Below are positions 28,314 to 53,000 of a stretch of DNA of 64,000 nucleotides, piece by piece. Position 1 is the first letter of the stretch. The number at the start of each line of letters is the position of its first letter. The notes under the pieces were generated by a model. The model did not search any database and was not told the DNA's origin. It saw only the letters and a program-made list of their open reading frames with translations. The position numbers were made by a program, and so were the translations under genes. This stretch comes from Portunus trituberculatus (Eukaryota > Arthropoda > Malacostraca > Decapoda > Portunidae): the NCBI RefSeq assembly GCF_017591435.1, contig NC_059277.1:130001-194000 (forward strand), in the 5' to 3' direction.

Positions 28314-30471
28314 GAGCTATCAAAGACTTGGTGAAGGGAACCTGTCGTGAAGTAAGAGCTATCAAGGACTTAGTGAAGGAGACCTGTTGTGAAAGTTATG
28401 GGAGCTATCAAGGACTTAGTGTTGATAACCTAGTGTGAAAACTTATTGCAGTTAGTGATGAAGGACAACTAATGTTGTTTAAAGTGAAAGGGACACACTG
28501 ATGAGTGTGGTGTACAGTTATGTAATCTATCTATATACCAAGCTAACAATCTTCTTAAAGAATACACAGCTGAAACAAAACATCCACTGTAGGATCTGGA
28601 GAACATATGTTGCTCCTCCTCCTCTGTGCCCTGTCTCATTATGAAACAAGAGGAGTGAATTGATCATCCTCATATTCATTACTTGAAGACCAATATAATA
28701 CACAGAATCTGGAGCTTTACACTCTAAATTCTGTCTCATTGCTATATGGTTGAGCACCTCAGTTGCACTCCAAGTAGTTTAAACTACACTGCAGTGAGCA
28801 GCAGGACTGCCACATTCATATACTTATAATGCTTAAAGTGTATTATGGGGAAAATAATAAGTCTATTCAGTAGTACAAATTCAATCTAATCATATACATA
28901 TGTTGTTTATCTAGAATGTATTGCTGCACATGTATTGAAGATTTGTCTATTTTCTATTAATAATATGGAAACAAGTGCATCCATTATGTATGAATGAATG
29001 AATGCCTTAGGATAAAAGCACTGATTGAGGAAAGGACAATTATGCACACACATCTAATCAAATCTAGATAGATGAACTAAATGGCAGACATGTAAATGCC
29101 ATTGCCATTCCTCCTGCAGTGCATTACAGGAACATGGAGGAGTTGGTCTAAATGAACTTCCTGTGAAGGAACAGTGCAAGGTGTGGGATGCTTTCAGAAC
29201 ACTCATGATAAAGAATTAGGCAAAGACCACCAGGCCCAAGTGATTCTTGATGAACCATGACTCTCCTGTCAATAGATGCAAAAGTGGAATAGAAGATGAA
29301 AGTCTAAGTGTAGTACTTGAAAAAACCTCACATAAGTTCTTGCAGTTCAGCATTTTTCAGCAAGTACTGCTGTACTATTCATTAAAAGTAAACCTGTAAA
29401 CAGTTGTGCTAATATACATGTTATGCAGGCCCCAACAGAGTATACATGTTTCTTAACAGTTAATGTGGAACCATCCACTCCTCCTGTATAATAAAACCTT
29501 CCTATAGGCTGAGTCTTACTATCCCATGAAATTACTACACAGCACTTGGTAAGACTTCTTCATGTAGTAATAGTGGAACAGTAGATGGTTATAGTAAACC
29601 ATTAATGCATCTGTATGGAAGACAATAACTCAGGATTGTTTAATCATAACATAGGTGAGTCTAAAATGAATATATCATCTATATTGGATTGTAAAACAAG
29701 CAATATTGAAAAAGAAAAGACGGACTTGTTACTGGAGTACGAAAGCACAGCATTAAGTAGATAATGATGTTTATCACTTACTGTCATATTTACCATGACA
29801 GTATGTGTATTATAATCTATAAACAAACATTCTACAAGCACCAATAACACCATTTGAATATATACAAAATAACAATACATCTATTCTGTGTGGCATATAT
29901 CAGGTTTATTAGCTCTCAGAAAAGGAGCAGAGACAAGGCATGTACATCAGGTCTGGGTATGTCTGACTGTCTTCTTCTCAACCACACCTTGTCTTTTATC
30001 ACAAAATAAATGCACGAAAATTGTCTTTGTTCACATAACCTTCAGAATATATACTTTTAAAGCATTCAAGTCCTGCAATACACTTGTTTTGCTTAGCTTT
30101 TCATTTCCCATTTTCATAGTCTATTTAAACAAATGTATTTCTAATTTTTTAAGAATTAATCTCGGGCTTCCTTAATTGAATATCACAGTATATTCTACAA
30201 CTGTAATCAAATTGTATTAATTCATTAAAACAAAACATATTTTTGCTACAACCTTTACAAAAATTAATCAAATTATCTTAAAGGTTTCAATTAGAATCAA
30301 ACATTTAATACATCAACAACCTCTCTATAGAATTATTTAAGGCAAAAATTTACACAATTCTATTTTGATTATTGAAAAAATACTGATTTATTTACAGACA
30401 CCTACCTCAATGAATTTTACTACAAAAATAAAACTTTAATCAACACATTTACTCAAGTGTTCTTTTTCTCT
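28314..30471. other. Intergenic/3' region between receptor and SQOR copy A
   Basis: Convergent 3' ends: receptor stop at 28313 (+) and SQOR stop at 30472 (-). A possible poly(A) signal for the receptor is AATAAA at 29490. The stretch aligns by eye with 48582-50027 in the second block. No other gene seen. Confidence 0.6.
30387..30392 (-). terminator. Probable poly(A) signal of SQOR copy A
   Basis: AATAAA on the minus strand, 80 bases past the stop codon. The matching place in copy B reads AATGAA. Confidence 0.45.
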
Positions 30472-42685
<12,214 letters not shown>

Positions 42686-43299
42686 TTTGAGAGATCTAGA
42701 AAAAGGAAGGACAAGATGAATACAACTAACAACTATTACCAGTTCTTCAATAACCAGACATTGGTATTTCATCATGTCAGGTAAGAGTGTGAATGATGCA
42801 TGCTTGAGTGTGGCATGTGGTGCTTTGTCTGGACCACATGTCGGATTTCCAACCAATTACACAGCCATAAATGTAAATTGTAGAAGGAAATAAAATACTG
42901 GCATAAAAAATATTCATTTACTCTAACACACAAGCAGAAATTTTCATAAACTTATCACACATGGCTAATAAAAAGTAAGTGTTATCAAGCCAGTTCTTTA
43001 AAAATTATGATAGTGAAGCTTGGTGATATCACACATCAGAGGAAATGAAGGACTGATAAACTTCACAGGATATGGAGGTATCAAATTAATTTATGAATGC
43101 AACACTTAATGATTTGTGTAATGCAGAAAGCTGAACCATACATATTGACTTGGTGACAAGAAAATATAAGAGAATGATAGATAGGGTCTATATCTGTCTT
43201 CATACAGGCTACAATGAATGAAGACCAATAAAAAACACAAAACCATACAGAAGTCAAACATACATCATTTTTAACTTGGTGACAATAAGTTAAAAGAAA

Positions 43300-45223
43300 A
43301 ATTACAGAAATAGCGGGACTTTCTTACTTATATAAACAATAATGTCAATGAAGACTAATTCTAATATAAAAACATACAAGCAGAAACCAGTATACATGTA
43401 TTTTTAACTTGATTACTTCCATATTAAACAAGCAGACATGCACCTTTGAATAACAACCTCACAACCTAAACAAGTTACATCCACTCCATAATTCTCTCAA
43501 TAAGGTAACCATACTTAAACGTAAGATCTTAACCTTTTCAATAATAACATTTTCCCCATAATTCCTTGGTATTTATAATTTCCTTATTTTTGTTTATTAA
43601 AACTAGAAAATAAACCTATAATTCTTCCTTTTCTGTATATCTCCATTCAATGAATATTACTTTACCACTCTGAATGTTATTGCCGTACAAGTTACCCTCA
43701 ATCATCTCGCAATTGCATCAAGAACGGCAAAAAACGTATACAAAAATATCATAATGTCATTCCTTCCAGCTGGTACATCTCACCAGATGTCTCCTTTTAT
43801 TGCCCAAATAATGTACTAAGGTAACAGTCATGCAACTATTAATGGGAGGACAACGCTATCCCTTGTCTCACCTATATGCGCTGACTGCAGTGCTTAAGGC
43901 CTTGGAGAGATGGGGGGAGGGTTCATGCCATAACATGTATTCCCATCCGCACGTACCTACACTACGTAATTGCAAAATAGGACCAATGGCAGTCTGCAAT
44001 CGTATATGTAGGGGTGGGGGAGGGGCGATATTTTTGTGCAACTGGTATTGGTATCTGCCTACTCTCGATTTGGATGGATCACAGGAGTGGGGTCAATGCC
44101 ATGAGTATTGGCAAGCAGCGACGCAAGCATTCCCCCGCCACCGCAGCAGAATTAATAATCACCCTGTCATGATCTGTGTGTACTTGAACCCTAAACATAC
44201 TCTACTGATAGCTCTTGTTGATTTTCTACGGTGTTTTCATGACGGTAGAAATAGTTTGAGTTATTCTACATCGTCAGTATAATACCAACTGTCTGACGGT
44301 GTTTAACTTGACTTTTAAGAGGCGATAGTTGAAGCTTCTGGCGGTATTCAAGGGTATTTTAATGATTTTGGAGATAATTTGATTGTTATTCGAACAGATC
44401 GTCAGTCTGAGGAAACATCATGAGAACTGGCCCCACCCACCAATCTGTTTTACAATATTACAATATGTCCACCCACCAATCTGTTCTACAATATTACATC
44501 ATGAGAACTATACTAACCATTCACCGGCCGGTTTAAAGCTAACAGGAAATAGTGCGCATAGAAGAAAGGCGCTTAACAAATACTTCAAGTGGATGAGTGA
44601 AGCGGTAGGAAATTACAATATCAAGTAATGCTTTAACATTTACACACACACATTTAAGTTGTATGTATCTATTTCAGGATGTGCATCTAATGACGTTATT
44701 AAAAAAAAGAATGAAATACACGTGTTATCTCAGCCTAAAGGATTAAAAATATCTCCGCTGTCAACTCGTCTCTTGCCGATGACGCAATAGATAACACAGC
44801 CAGTTTCCGTTCCTCGTCTTATGAAATAACACACTGCCTATTACTCCCTTCACCAGTTAATTTGCATTACTTTAATAAGGGAGAAAACTATTCAGTTTTC
44901 CATAACACGCGCTACATCATAATCATTCAGTCTTCCACTACACTGCAATGTTTTTATAACCAGCATTCCGTGCACCGTCTCGCCTTAGGCTGTCGTAAAT
45001 AATTCATATATTACCCAACTTAGCCTTAAAAAATACTGTCTGTCACAGCAAGGGTTGAAAAGTTTATGTAGGACTCAAAGGAAGATCGGTGTACAAGTAT
45101 CAAAGAACATAATGACAGGTCTGGTATCTTTCCCATTAACTACCTATATGACCTTGAAAAGTAACACCTCAAAGACAGTAATAACACAGGCAATACTGCA
45201 TCTTAGAATATCAATATACTCAC
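43300..45223. other. Intron upstream of the SQOR copy A start codon
   Basis: Similarity to the second block fades near 43290. A 150-codon open frame at 43830-44282 (+) in a region with several CpGs has no recognisable domain and was not called. No repeat family recognised. Confidence 0.4.
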
Positions 45224-45310
45224 CTGCCTGCAATGCTTCAATGAGATGGTGAAGATGGGTGCAGTAGTGAGCACAGCTCCACAGACACACACTCGCCGGT
45301 GTCGCTGCCA
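45224..45310 (-). other. Probable non-coding first exon of SQOR copy A
   Basis: The minus strand reads ...CATTGCAGGCAG|gtgagt with the donor at 45223. The ATG-bearing exon at 42685 begins after a good acceptor (CTTTTTCTAG) with a short leader ATCTCTCAAA before ATG, which requires an upstream exon. The right-hand limit is a guess. Confidence 0.45.
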
Positions 45311-46006
45311 AATGAATGTGCTCGACAAGAGCTGATCACTGAATCCAGTGATCCTCCTCTGCCCTCACCGCCTGATGTCTCAGTTGGGCCGTCCTTGGCG
45401 GGGTTTTTTTCTGCAACGTCATTGTTACATTACTTGCACGAGTGTGACGTGAGTAAGGTCACAAGCAGCCTGCACATGCCAAGTACTGTACTACATAACA
45501 TACTGAATTGTGTATCAAAGAAGGTCACTGCATGGCTGACTATCTACTGTAGTTGCTTTCACTATCCTTTCCTTAAGTGCTTGTTGAGGTGATATGGCTA
45601 ATTAAAAGCTTCCATCCTCACCACAGCGGTATAATCTTGCCTTTTCATTTCATTGATATCATAGTGATAAAATAGGAATGGTGACTGAAAGAATAATGTA
45701 AACAGTAAAGATAGCGAATTCTAGTTTGGAGTAGTTAGCAGCAATTAACACCCTTGCGTGACAGGACGACAGCGGCTCGTAGCACAACCTTGCAATGACA
45801 TGACGTCTGGGACCGATCCAGTCCAAAACGCTACCCACTATATTTTTACCAACATCATATTTGTCTTTTTCACCTTAAATTTCACTCTGGGAGAGCGTCA
45901 AAAGTAGCGTTCTGTAAATTCAAACAATAAAACAAACAACAACAAAAAATAGTTAATCATTACCAAACTTAACCACGTGAACCAAACACATCGACACATG
46001 GTAGGG

Positions 46007-46160
46007 ATGTGCACCGACATACCGGTATTTTAGGTTCGGTATTACCGATATTTTAGATAATATCACAGCCACTTCGGTATACCACTTTATGGGTGACTTT
46101 GTTTTCATTATACCGCGTACCAGTAATTTTTTTGTCGATATTGTTTCAGTATTATCATTT
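46007..46160. mobile_element. Possible hAT-type element end, truncated
   Basis: GGGATGTGCACCGACATACCGGTATTTT... followed by more ATACCG-type words resembles terminal sequence of non-autonomous hAT elements. No partner end found; a LINE fragment begins shortly after. Confidence 0.3.
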
Positions 46161-46189
46161 TTTGGGCAATGTCCTTATATACATGTCCC

Positions 46190-47515
46190 ATTTGCTCTCC
46201 TCGTTTCACGGATCACCAGTATGGCTTCTATCAAGGCTGCTCTACTGGTGATCATCTGGGTTTTCTTACTGAGTCTTGGTCATCCTCTTTTAGAGATTTT
46301 GGTGAAACTTTATGCTGTTGCATTAGACATCAAAAGCTTTTGATAGAGTCTGACTCTGAGCTTTGATTTCAAACCTGCCCTCCTACGTTTTCTATTTCTC
46401 TGCAACTTTATCTCAAAGTTTCCTCTCCAACCATTCTATTGCTGCTGTGGTAGACAGCTACTGTTCTTCTCCTAAACCTATTAACAGTGGTGTTCCTCAG
46501 GGTTCTGTCCTGTCACCTACTCTCTTTCTATTACTCATTAATAGTCTTAAAAACTTCTTGCCCTATCCCCTTTTATGCTGTTGATACCACCCTACACCTT
46601 TCCACATCTTTTCAGAGATGACCAACCTTTCAAAAAGTCAACAAATCATGCAGGGATGCCACTGAATGCCTGACTTCTAATCTTCCTAGGATTTCTGTTT
46701 TGGGCAAAGAAAACTTAGCATGTAGTGTTCAGTGCATCAAAAACCCAATTATTCCATATATCAACTCAACACAACCTTCCAGACAATTATCCTGTCTTCT
46801 TCAATGACATTCAGCTGTCCCCCTCTTCTACACTGAATATCCTCACTCTGTCCTCTACTCATAAACTAAACTGGAAACTTTACATCTCATTTTTCATTAA
46901 AACAGCTTCTATGAAGTAAGGTGTTCTGAGGTATCTCCGCCAGTTTTTCTCGCCCCTCCAACTGCTAACTCTGTAAAAGGGCCTTATTCATCCTTGTATG
47001 GCGTACTCTTCACATGTTTGGGAGGGTTCACTCACAGTTTTATTAGATAGGGTGGAATCAAAAGCTTTTTTGTCTCATCAACTCTCCTCCTCTGACTGAC
47101 TGTCTTCAACCTCTTTCTCACTGCCGGAATGTTGCATCATTTGCTATTTTCTATTACTATTTTCATACTAACTGCTCTTCTGATCTTCCTAACTGCATGC
47201 TTCCCATCTTCCTGCAGCCTCACTGCACAAGGCTATCTTCTTCCTCTTACCACTATTCTGTCCAACTCTCTAATGCAAAAATTAACTTAACCAGTATTCT
47301 CAATCATTCATACCTTTCTCTAGTAAACTCTGGAACTCCCTACCTGCTTCTGTATTTCCATCTTCCTATGACTTGACTTCTTTCAAGAGGGAGGTTTCAA
47401 GACATTTGTCCTTTTATTTTGGCTGACCCTTTGACCTGCAAGGGGACTGGCAATCAAATGGGCCTTTTTTTGTTGTTGTTGCCCTAGGCCAGTTTCTCCT
47501 TTTATATAAAAGAAA
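46190..47515 (+). mobile_element. Jockey-like LINE, RT to 3' end, degraded
   Basis: Pieces in shifting frames: a GCSTGDHL-like start, a degraded LDIKSF remnant of the first RT box, INSGVPQGSVLSPTLFLLLIN, then C-terminal QSFIPFSSKLWNSLPASVFPSS and SFKREVSRHLS. It ends with GCCCTAGGCCAGTTTCTCC and a short A-rich tail near 47515. It lies just left of the start of the second duplicated block. Confidence 0.88.
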
Positions 47516-48165
47516 AATTCTTGCCTCTTTTTCTTTTTCTCTCTAAATTCATCTTCATCTATCCTGGTTCCTTACTCTATTGCTGGGTGATCTGATCTGA
47601 CATGCTACTCTACACTACTGTTCCAAAATACCTGGTTCAGAGAGGCTAGTGGATGATGCTGTGTTGTTCCCACCAGACTGCTGAAGCTTGAAGCTGGCAG
47701 CGTGATGGACACAGGATCTACCACCAGTGATGGGGGAAGCTGTTGCTGTGTGAAGCTCCCTCAGCCTACACAGCTTAACAGCTTAACTTCATGTAAGTTC
47801 TGAAAGCACACTGAACATTGATGACTGCCTGAGATTTCATATCCTCCAAAATTTTGTATGACAATTTTGACCTTTCTTCCAGGCCTGACTCATTACTGAC
47901 TCTCATAGATATACTCAATACAGTATTCAGTATCAATTGATGAAAATAAAATATCCAGGTGTAATATCTATGTACATTCATGGTCAATAGCTAACTTACT
48001 AAACTCATTTCTTGTCTTTATTATTGTTATCTTTATTCTAAATTCTTTGATATGCTAAGAATCTATCAAAGCATTGTCATCGGAAAATATTGGGGAAAAT
48101 ACTGAGTACAGAAGGAATGAGTGAAGTTATGTTTCTGACCTCAACTCTATCCAATAAGTAACATG

Positions 48166-48198
<33 letters not shown>

Positions 48199-48581
48199 TC
48201 ATGAATACTAATGACTGACAAACTGAAGAGCTTGCAAAAACTAACAATGGAATGTGAAAGTCTTATATAAGCAATGATAATTTTAATGATGACAGTGAGT
48301 GGTGTCCAGTTGATTCAAGAATACTTCCATTCTTGACTTCCGCAATGCAACAACATTTTGACGGTCTTTCTGCTGCTCCTATCTGGCATGGTAACATTCT
48401 GTCATCTTTTCTTTGGAACTGTTGTACATGTCTCGGAGAACACATCACATCTCACCGCAAGTCATGCATGACAATGTGGAATACATGATTCCCCTCTGTC
48501 CCATGAAAGATATTCTTTGTAAGAGCTCAGGGAAACAACAGGAAACCTTGGAGAATGACAGACAGTGAGAAGAATGTTATG
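47515..48581 (+). pseudogene. Decayed copy of the ionotropic receptor's last two exons
   Basis: 47677-47792 matches receptor exon 27194-27301 and 48351-48581 matches exon 28058-28313, with the intron between them also similar. Damage: a 2-base insertion (GGACACAGG for GGACAGG) near 47710, acceptor AG changed to AA at 48349-48350, and deletions in the TM4 exon. No upstream receptor exons lie nearby, so it is a duplication fragment and not a gene. Confidence 0.88.
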
Positions 48582-50027
48582 AGAGCTATCGATGACTTGG
48601 TAAAAGGAACCTGCTGTGAAGAAGGACTTTTTGGTGAAGGAAACCTGTTTTAAGTAGGTTATAAGAGCTATCAAAGACTCAATGAAGGGTACCTGTTGTG
48701 AACAGATCTTACAGTTGGTGTTGAAGGACAACTAATGTTATTTCCATTGAAAGGAACAAGCTGAGTGTGATATACAGTTATGTAGTCTATCTATATACCA
48801 GGTTATCAGTCTCCTTAAAGAAGGCACAGCTGAGACAAAACATCTGTACCAAGATTTTGGAAAATATTTGTTGCTCCTCCTGATCTGTGTTCTGTGTCAT
48901 AATAAAAACAAATGTATAAAAAAATTGATCTCTAGTCCTTGAATTCATCACTTCAAGACAACTATAATGCACAAAATCTGGAGCCTAACTCTCTACATCC
49001 CATGTCTCATTGCTAATGTATAAATCACACAGGCCACAGCAGATTATATTTCTTAACAGTTAACATGGTACCATCCACTCATCCTGTTTATCCAATAAAA
49101 CCTTCCTAGAGGCTAAGTCTTACTGTCCCATGAAGTGACCATTACTCCACAGTACTTGGTAAAAATTCTTTGTGGAGTAGTGGTGGAACAGTGGTTATAA
49201 TAAACAATTAATACATCTATATGGAAGACAATATATCTCAGGATTCTTTTATCAAAACAAGGTGAGTTTAAGATCAGTGTACCATTTACACTGAATCACA
49301 AACAAACAAAATCAAGAAAGAAAGGCTGACTTGTTACTGGAGTACAAAAGCACAGCATTAAGTAGATAATGAACTGTATTTAGCAAGATAGGATGTGTCT
49401 TATAATCTATAAACAAACATTTTACAAACACCAATAACACCATTTGCATGTATACAAAATAATAATATATCTTTTTCTGTCTGGTATATATAAGGGTTAT
49501 TAGCTCCAAGAAGAGGAGCTATCATAGGATAAAAGGTGTGTACATTAGGTCTGAGTATGTCTGATTGGCCTCTGCTCATGTCTTTGTTCATGTAACCTTC
49601 AAGACATGCACTTTTAAGGCATTCAGGTCCTACAATACACTTTACTTAGCATTTTGTTTCCCTATTTTCTTAGTCTATTTGCAAAAATTTGTATTCCTTA
49701 GTTTTAAAGAAATACTTGGGCTCTCCTTTATAGTGTCACTGTATACTTAACAAATGCAGTGAACTAAATTGTATGGATTTGAAAAAAAAAAAAAAAAAAA
49801 AATCCTATAATCTCCACAAGAATTCAAACTGAATCAAACATTTCATACATCATCAACCTCTCTGTAGTATTCAATATGGCCAAAACTTACATATCATTCA
49901 ATTCCAATTATTCAAGATATAAGAAAAAAAGAAAGTTTAACCAATTCATTTAGACATCTACCTCAATGAATTTTACTATCAAAATAAGGCTTTAACCAAA
50001 AATTTTTTTCAAGTTTTCTCTTTCTTT
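48582..50027. other. Spacer between receptor pseudogene and SQOR copy B
   Basis: Aligns by eye with 28320-30471. Holds poly(A) runs at 48168-48194 and 49782-49802. No gene seen. Confidence 0.6.
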
Positions 50028-53000
50028 TCACTTCATTCCCAAGTGCATAAGTTTTCTCAGGTACTTTGGTCCCTCCCAGTAGCCTCTGCAACAACACAAA
50101 ACATTAACCACCATCACCACCACCACATTATTATTATCATTATTACTATTAAAAAAAAAAGGAATGAAATATTTCTCCTACAAATATCTGATCATCCATA
50201 TATTTTTACTATTGCCTCTTTCTCCATCTTCCACATTTTTTTTCACTTTGTCTATCATTCTTCCTGTTGTATGTCATTTTCTTTCCTTTTTCTTTCATTC
50301 ATTTATCTAATTGCTAATATTGTATATCATTTAAAATTGTTTTTTTGGACTCATCATTTTTTATCTCCATCCTCATTCTCATCATTCTTTCATTCATAAC
50401 TATTCTTTTGAACAGTATGTCATTCTTATTTTTCTTTTATTCATCTCATCAATCGCCTGTTGTAGACGATCCTCAATTTTTTTTTACTCTTCCTATTCTT
50501 CTAATTCTGTCCTTATCTACCTTGTTTTTTTTTGTTTTTTCTTGAACTCATTGCAGTATTCTTTCCCTATTCTACAGTATGCCATTCTCATTTTTCTTCT
50601 GTCATCTTATCTGTCACCTATGCCAATTAGAGCTGTGGAACTGGTAATTAATAAGTAAAAAAGTTAGTCATGATTAGAACACACAACAAACCTACACCAA
50701 TAATGAGGCTACTTCCATCTAAATGCATTGGGTACCAAACATTTTTCACAAAAACTTTCCTCTAGTGCTGAGCAAATTTGGATTTTTATTCCCAAAGAGT
50801 GTGTAGAATAATAAGAAGCCACATAATTGATAAATTTTGTTATTTATGTTTGATCATTTCCATTATTTTTAGACACTGAAAATTTCAAATATTTGGAGCA
50901 TTGCATGGACTAGATGCATACCAGGGGATTTGCCAAGCCAAATGCAGAGGTCCATAGAAGGTAGTTATAAAGTACTAAGAAGGCTGAGGGAGTGGACTGC
51001 CAGAGATTAACTTACATAGAGATTCAACGTGAGTTATGATGGGTTGTGGAAGCCTACAAACAAACTCATGTATGAATACAACAATTTCAGGCACTTTATT
51101 ATCTCATGAGTTGATTTATAAGTCAATAAAATGTGTATTTTATGTTACTTCTTTTATAATCCTTTCATATGATAAAATACCTCTGGTGTTCAGGCTTTGT
51201 TCATCTTATATACACACTTGTTACAATAAATTTTACATGTTTTAGATATTCTCTGTGAAGTGAGACATTCTCCCTGTACTGTGGTGAGACCAGGAATGGA
51301 ACCTGTTCCCCAGCTCTCAGTATACCTACTGGTTTGGTGGGGGATGAGTCATTAAGGTGAAAGAGTAAAAAATATGGAAAGTGTCAAAATACAGAAAACA
51401 ATTCTTTGAAATTGCACACAGCGCACACCACCTCACCACTATCAACGTATGGCATTAGCATACAGCATGCAATAAACCCCCATTCCTCATCAATATATGT
51501 ATAGTGCTGGTAACTTGGGCATTAAGATTAAAATTCTTTAGTTCTTTGTTCTCTCATCAGGGCTATTTTTCAAAGGCTACAGAAATCATTAGATGAGTTA
51601 TCAGATATTTACACACATCTCACAATGACAGTGCAGAATCCTTGTAAAATTATCACTTAAGAAAGAATTTTTTTTTTCCACTAATACCTGTTCAAAAAAG
51701 CCCAGATAAGATACCAAACACAAGAGAATACAGCAATTGAGTTTACACTTTGTAAAATCAACCACAACCACACACTTACTTGAGCATTCCGTCCCAATAC
51801 ATAGTTGGCATCATGTCCTTCTTGAGGTGGAACATGGTGCGTCGCTCCTTGGCCTGGTTGATGGGGAAGGTCTCCAGGGGGTTTAAGTTCATGTCAAACT
51901 CTGCCAGGATGCACTTGTTGTAACCTGTAAGATGATGACACAAGGCTGAGCATGCTTCTGTAGTCATCGGTCCGTATCCACACTGATAACACACTCATAC
52001 ACACATCGTTGAAATCTTAACCCTGTTGGCCCTGGTGGAAAGGGACACACAACACTGAAATGCATATTGGTATGATTTACTGTCTCCACATCTCTTTAGA
52101 CATCCATCAGTGACCTCAAGCTTAGTAAAGAAAGATAAAGGGAAAATAGAGACACAGATTTTCACCAATAGTAAACACTAGACTGGACACTGCACTCACC
52201 TGTAACCAGAGGGCAGGAGGTATAGCCGTCATACTGGTGTTTGGGAGAAGCACCACCCATTACCAGGCTCAGGTTCTTCTGCATCACTCCAAACTGGCCA
52301 GCTGGTGAGTAGAGACACAATATCAATACTTAACCTACGATGTCACAATGTTTCTTGGATAAAAGTGTATTTTATCGAATGCTAAAAAATCTCATGATAT
52401 ATTTTTATCATTTTAAGTGAGGCACAGTTATCATTAAAATAAATTATCTATGAAAATTTTATTTTGTTACAGTGTAGAGGTATTACAACGGACCTTGCAA
52501 CAACCATGTCACCTCCTCGCCACTTCCTTACTCCAAAGCCTCGCCTCAACTTCAAGCTGCCACATCAGCAAACAGATGATTCAACAAAGCTTCGTGATGA
52601 AGCCTTTCTTGCCTCACTGAGCACGTACTTACAAATGTCTATATATTTAATTTCTTTCGATAGAGTGACTTTTATCTTAATGGTTATAAATGTACATTAT
52701 TCTGAATTTTCTTGATTTTATGTATTTCCTCTGGCAAAATTTTAGATGAGATGAAAAAACTATTATACATTAACACTGCACTTTCAAAGAGTACAGGTGT
52801 CGAAATGTACCTTAGTATTTATACCTAGCAATTTAGCATCAATACTTATTATTTTGATGGCATTTTGTGAAGCCCCTACACATTCTATGCCAGTGCCTGC
52901 CCCCCCACAGCCCATCAAATAAAAATTACCTGGTGCCACCACTGCCAACCAACTCAAGTACTTCCTGTGGTGGCTCTACCCTAGCACAATCACCTGCAGC

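Noticed and set aside
43830..44282. 150-codon open frame as a gene
   Set aside because: No recognised domain, no splice or promoter context, and it lies in the SQOR copy A upstream intron; treated as chance.
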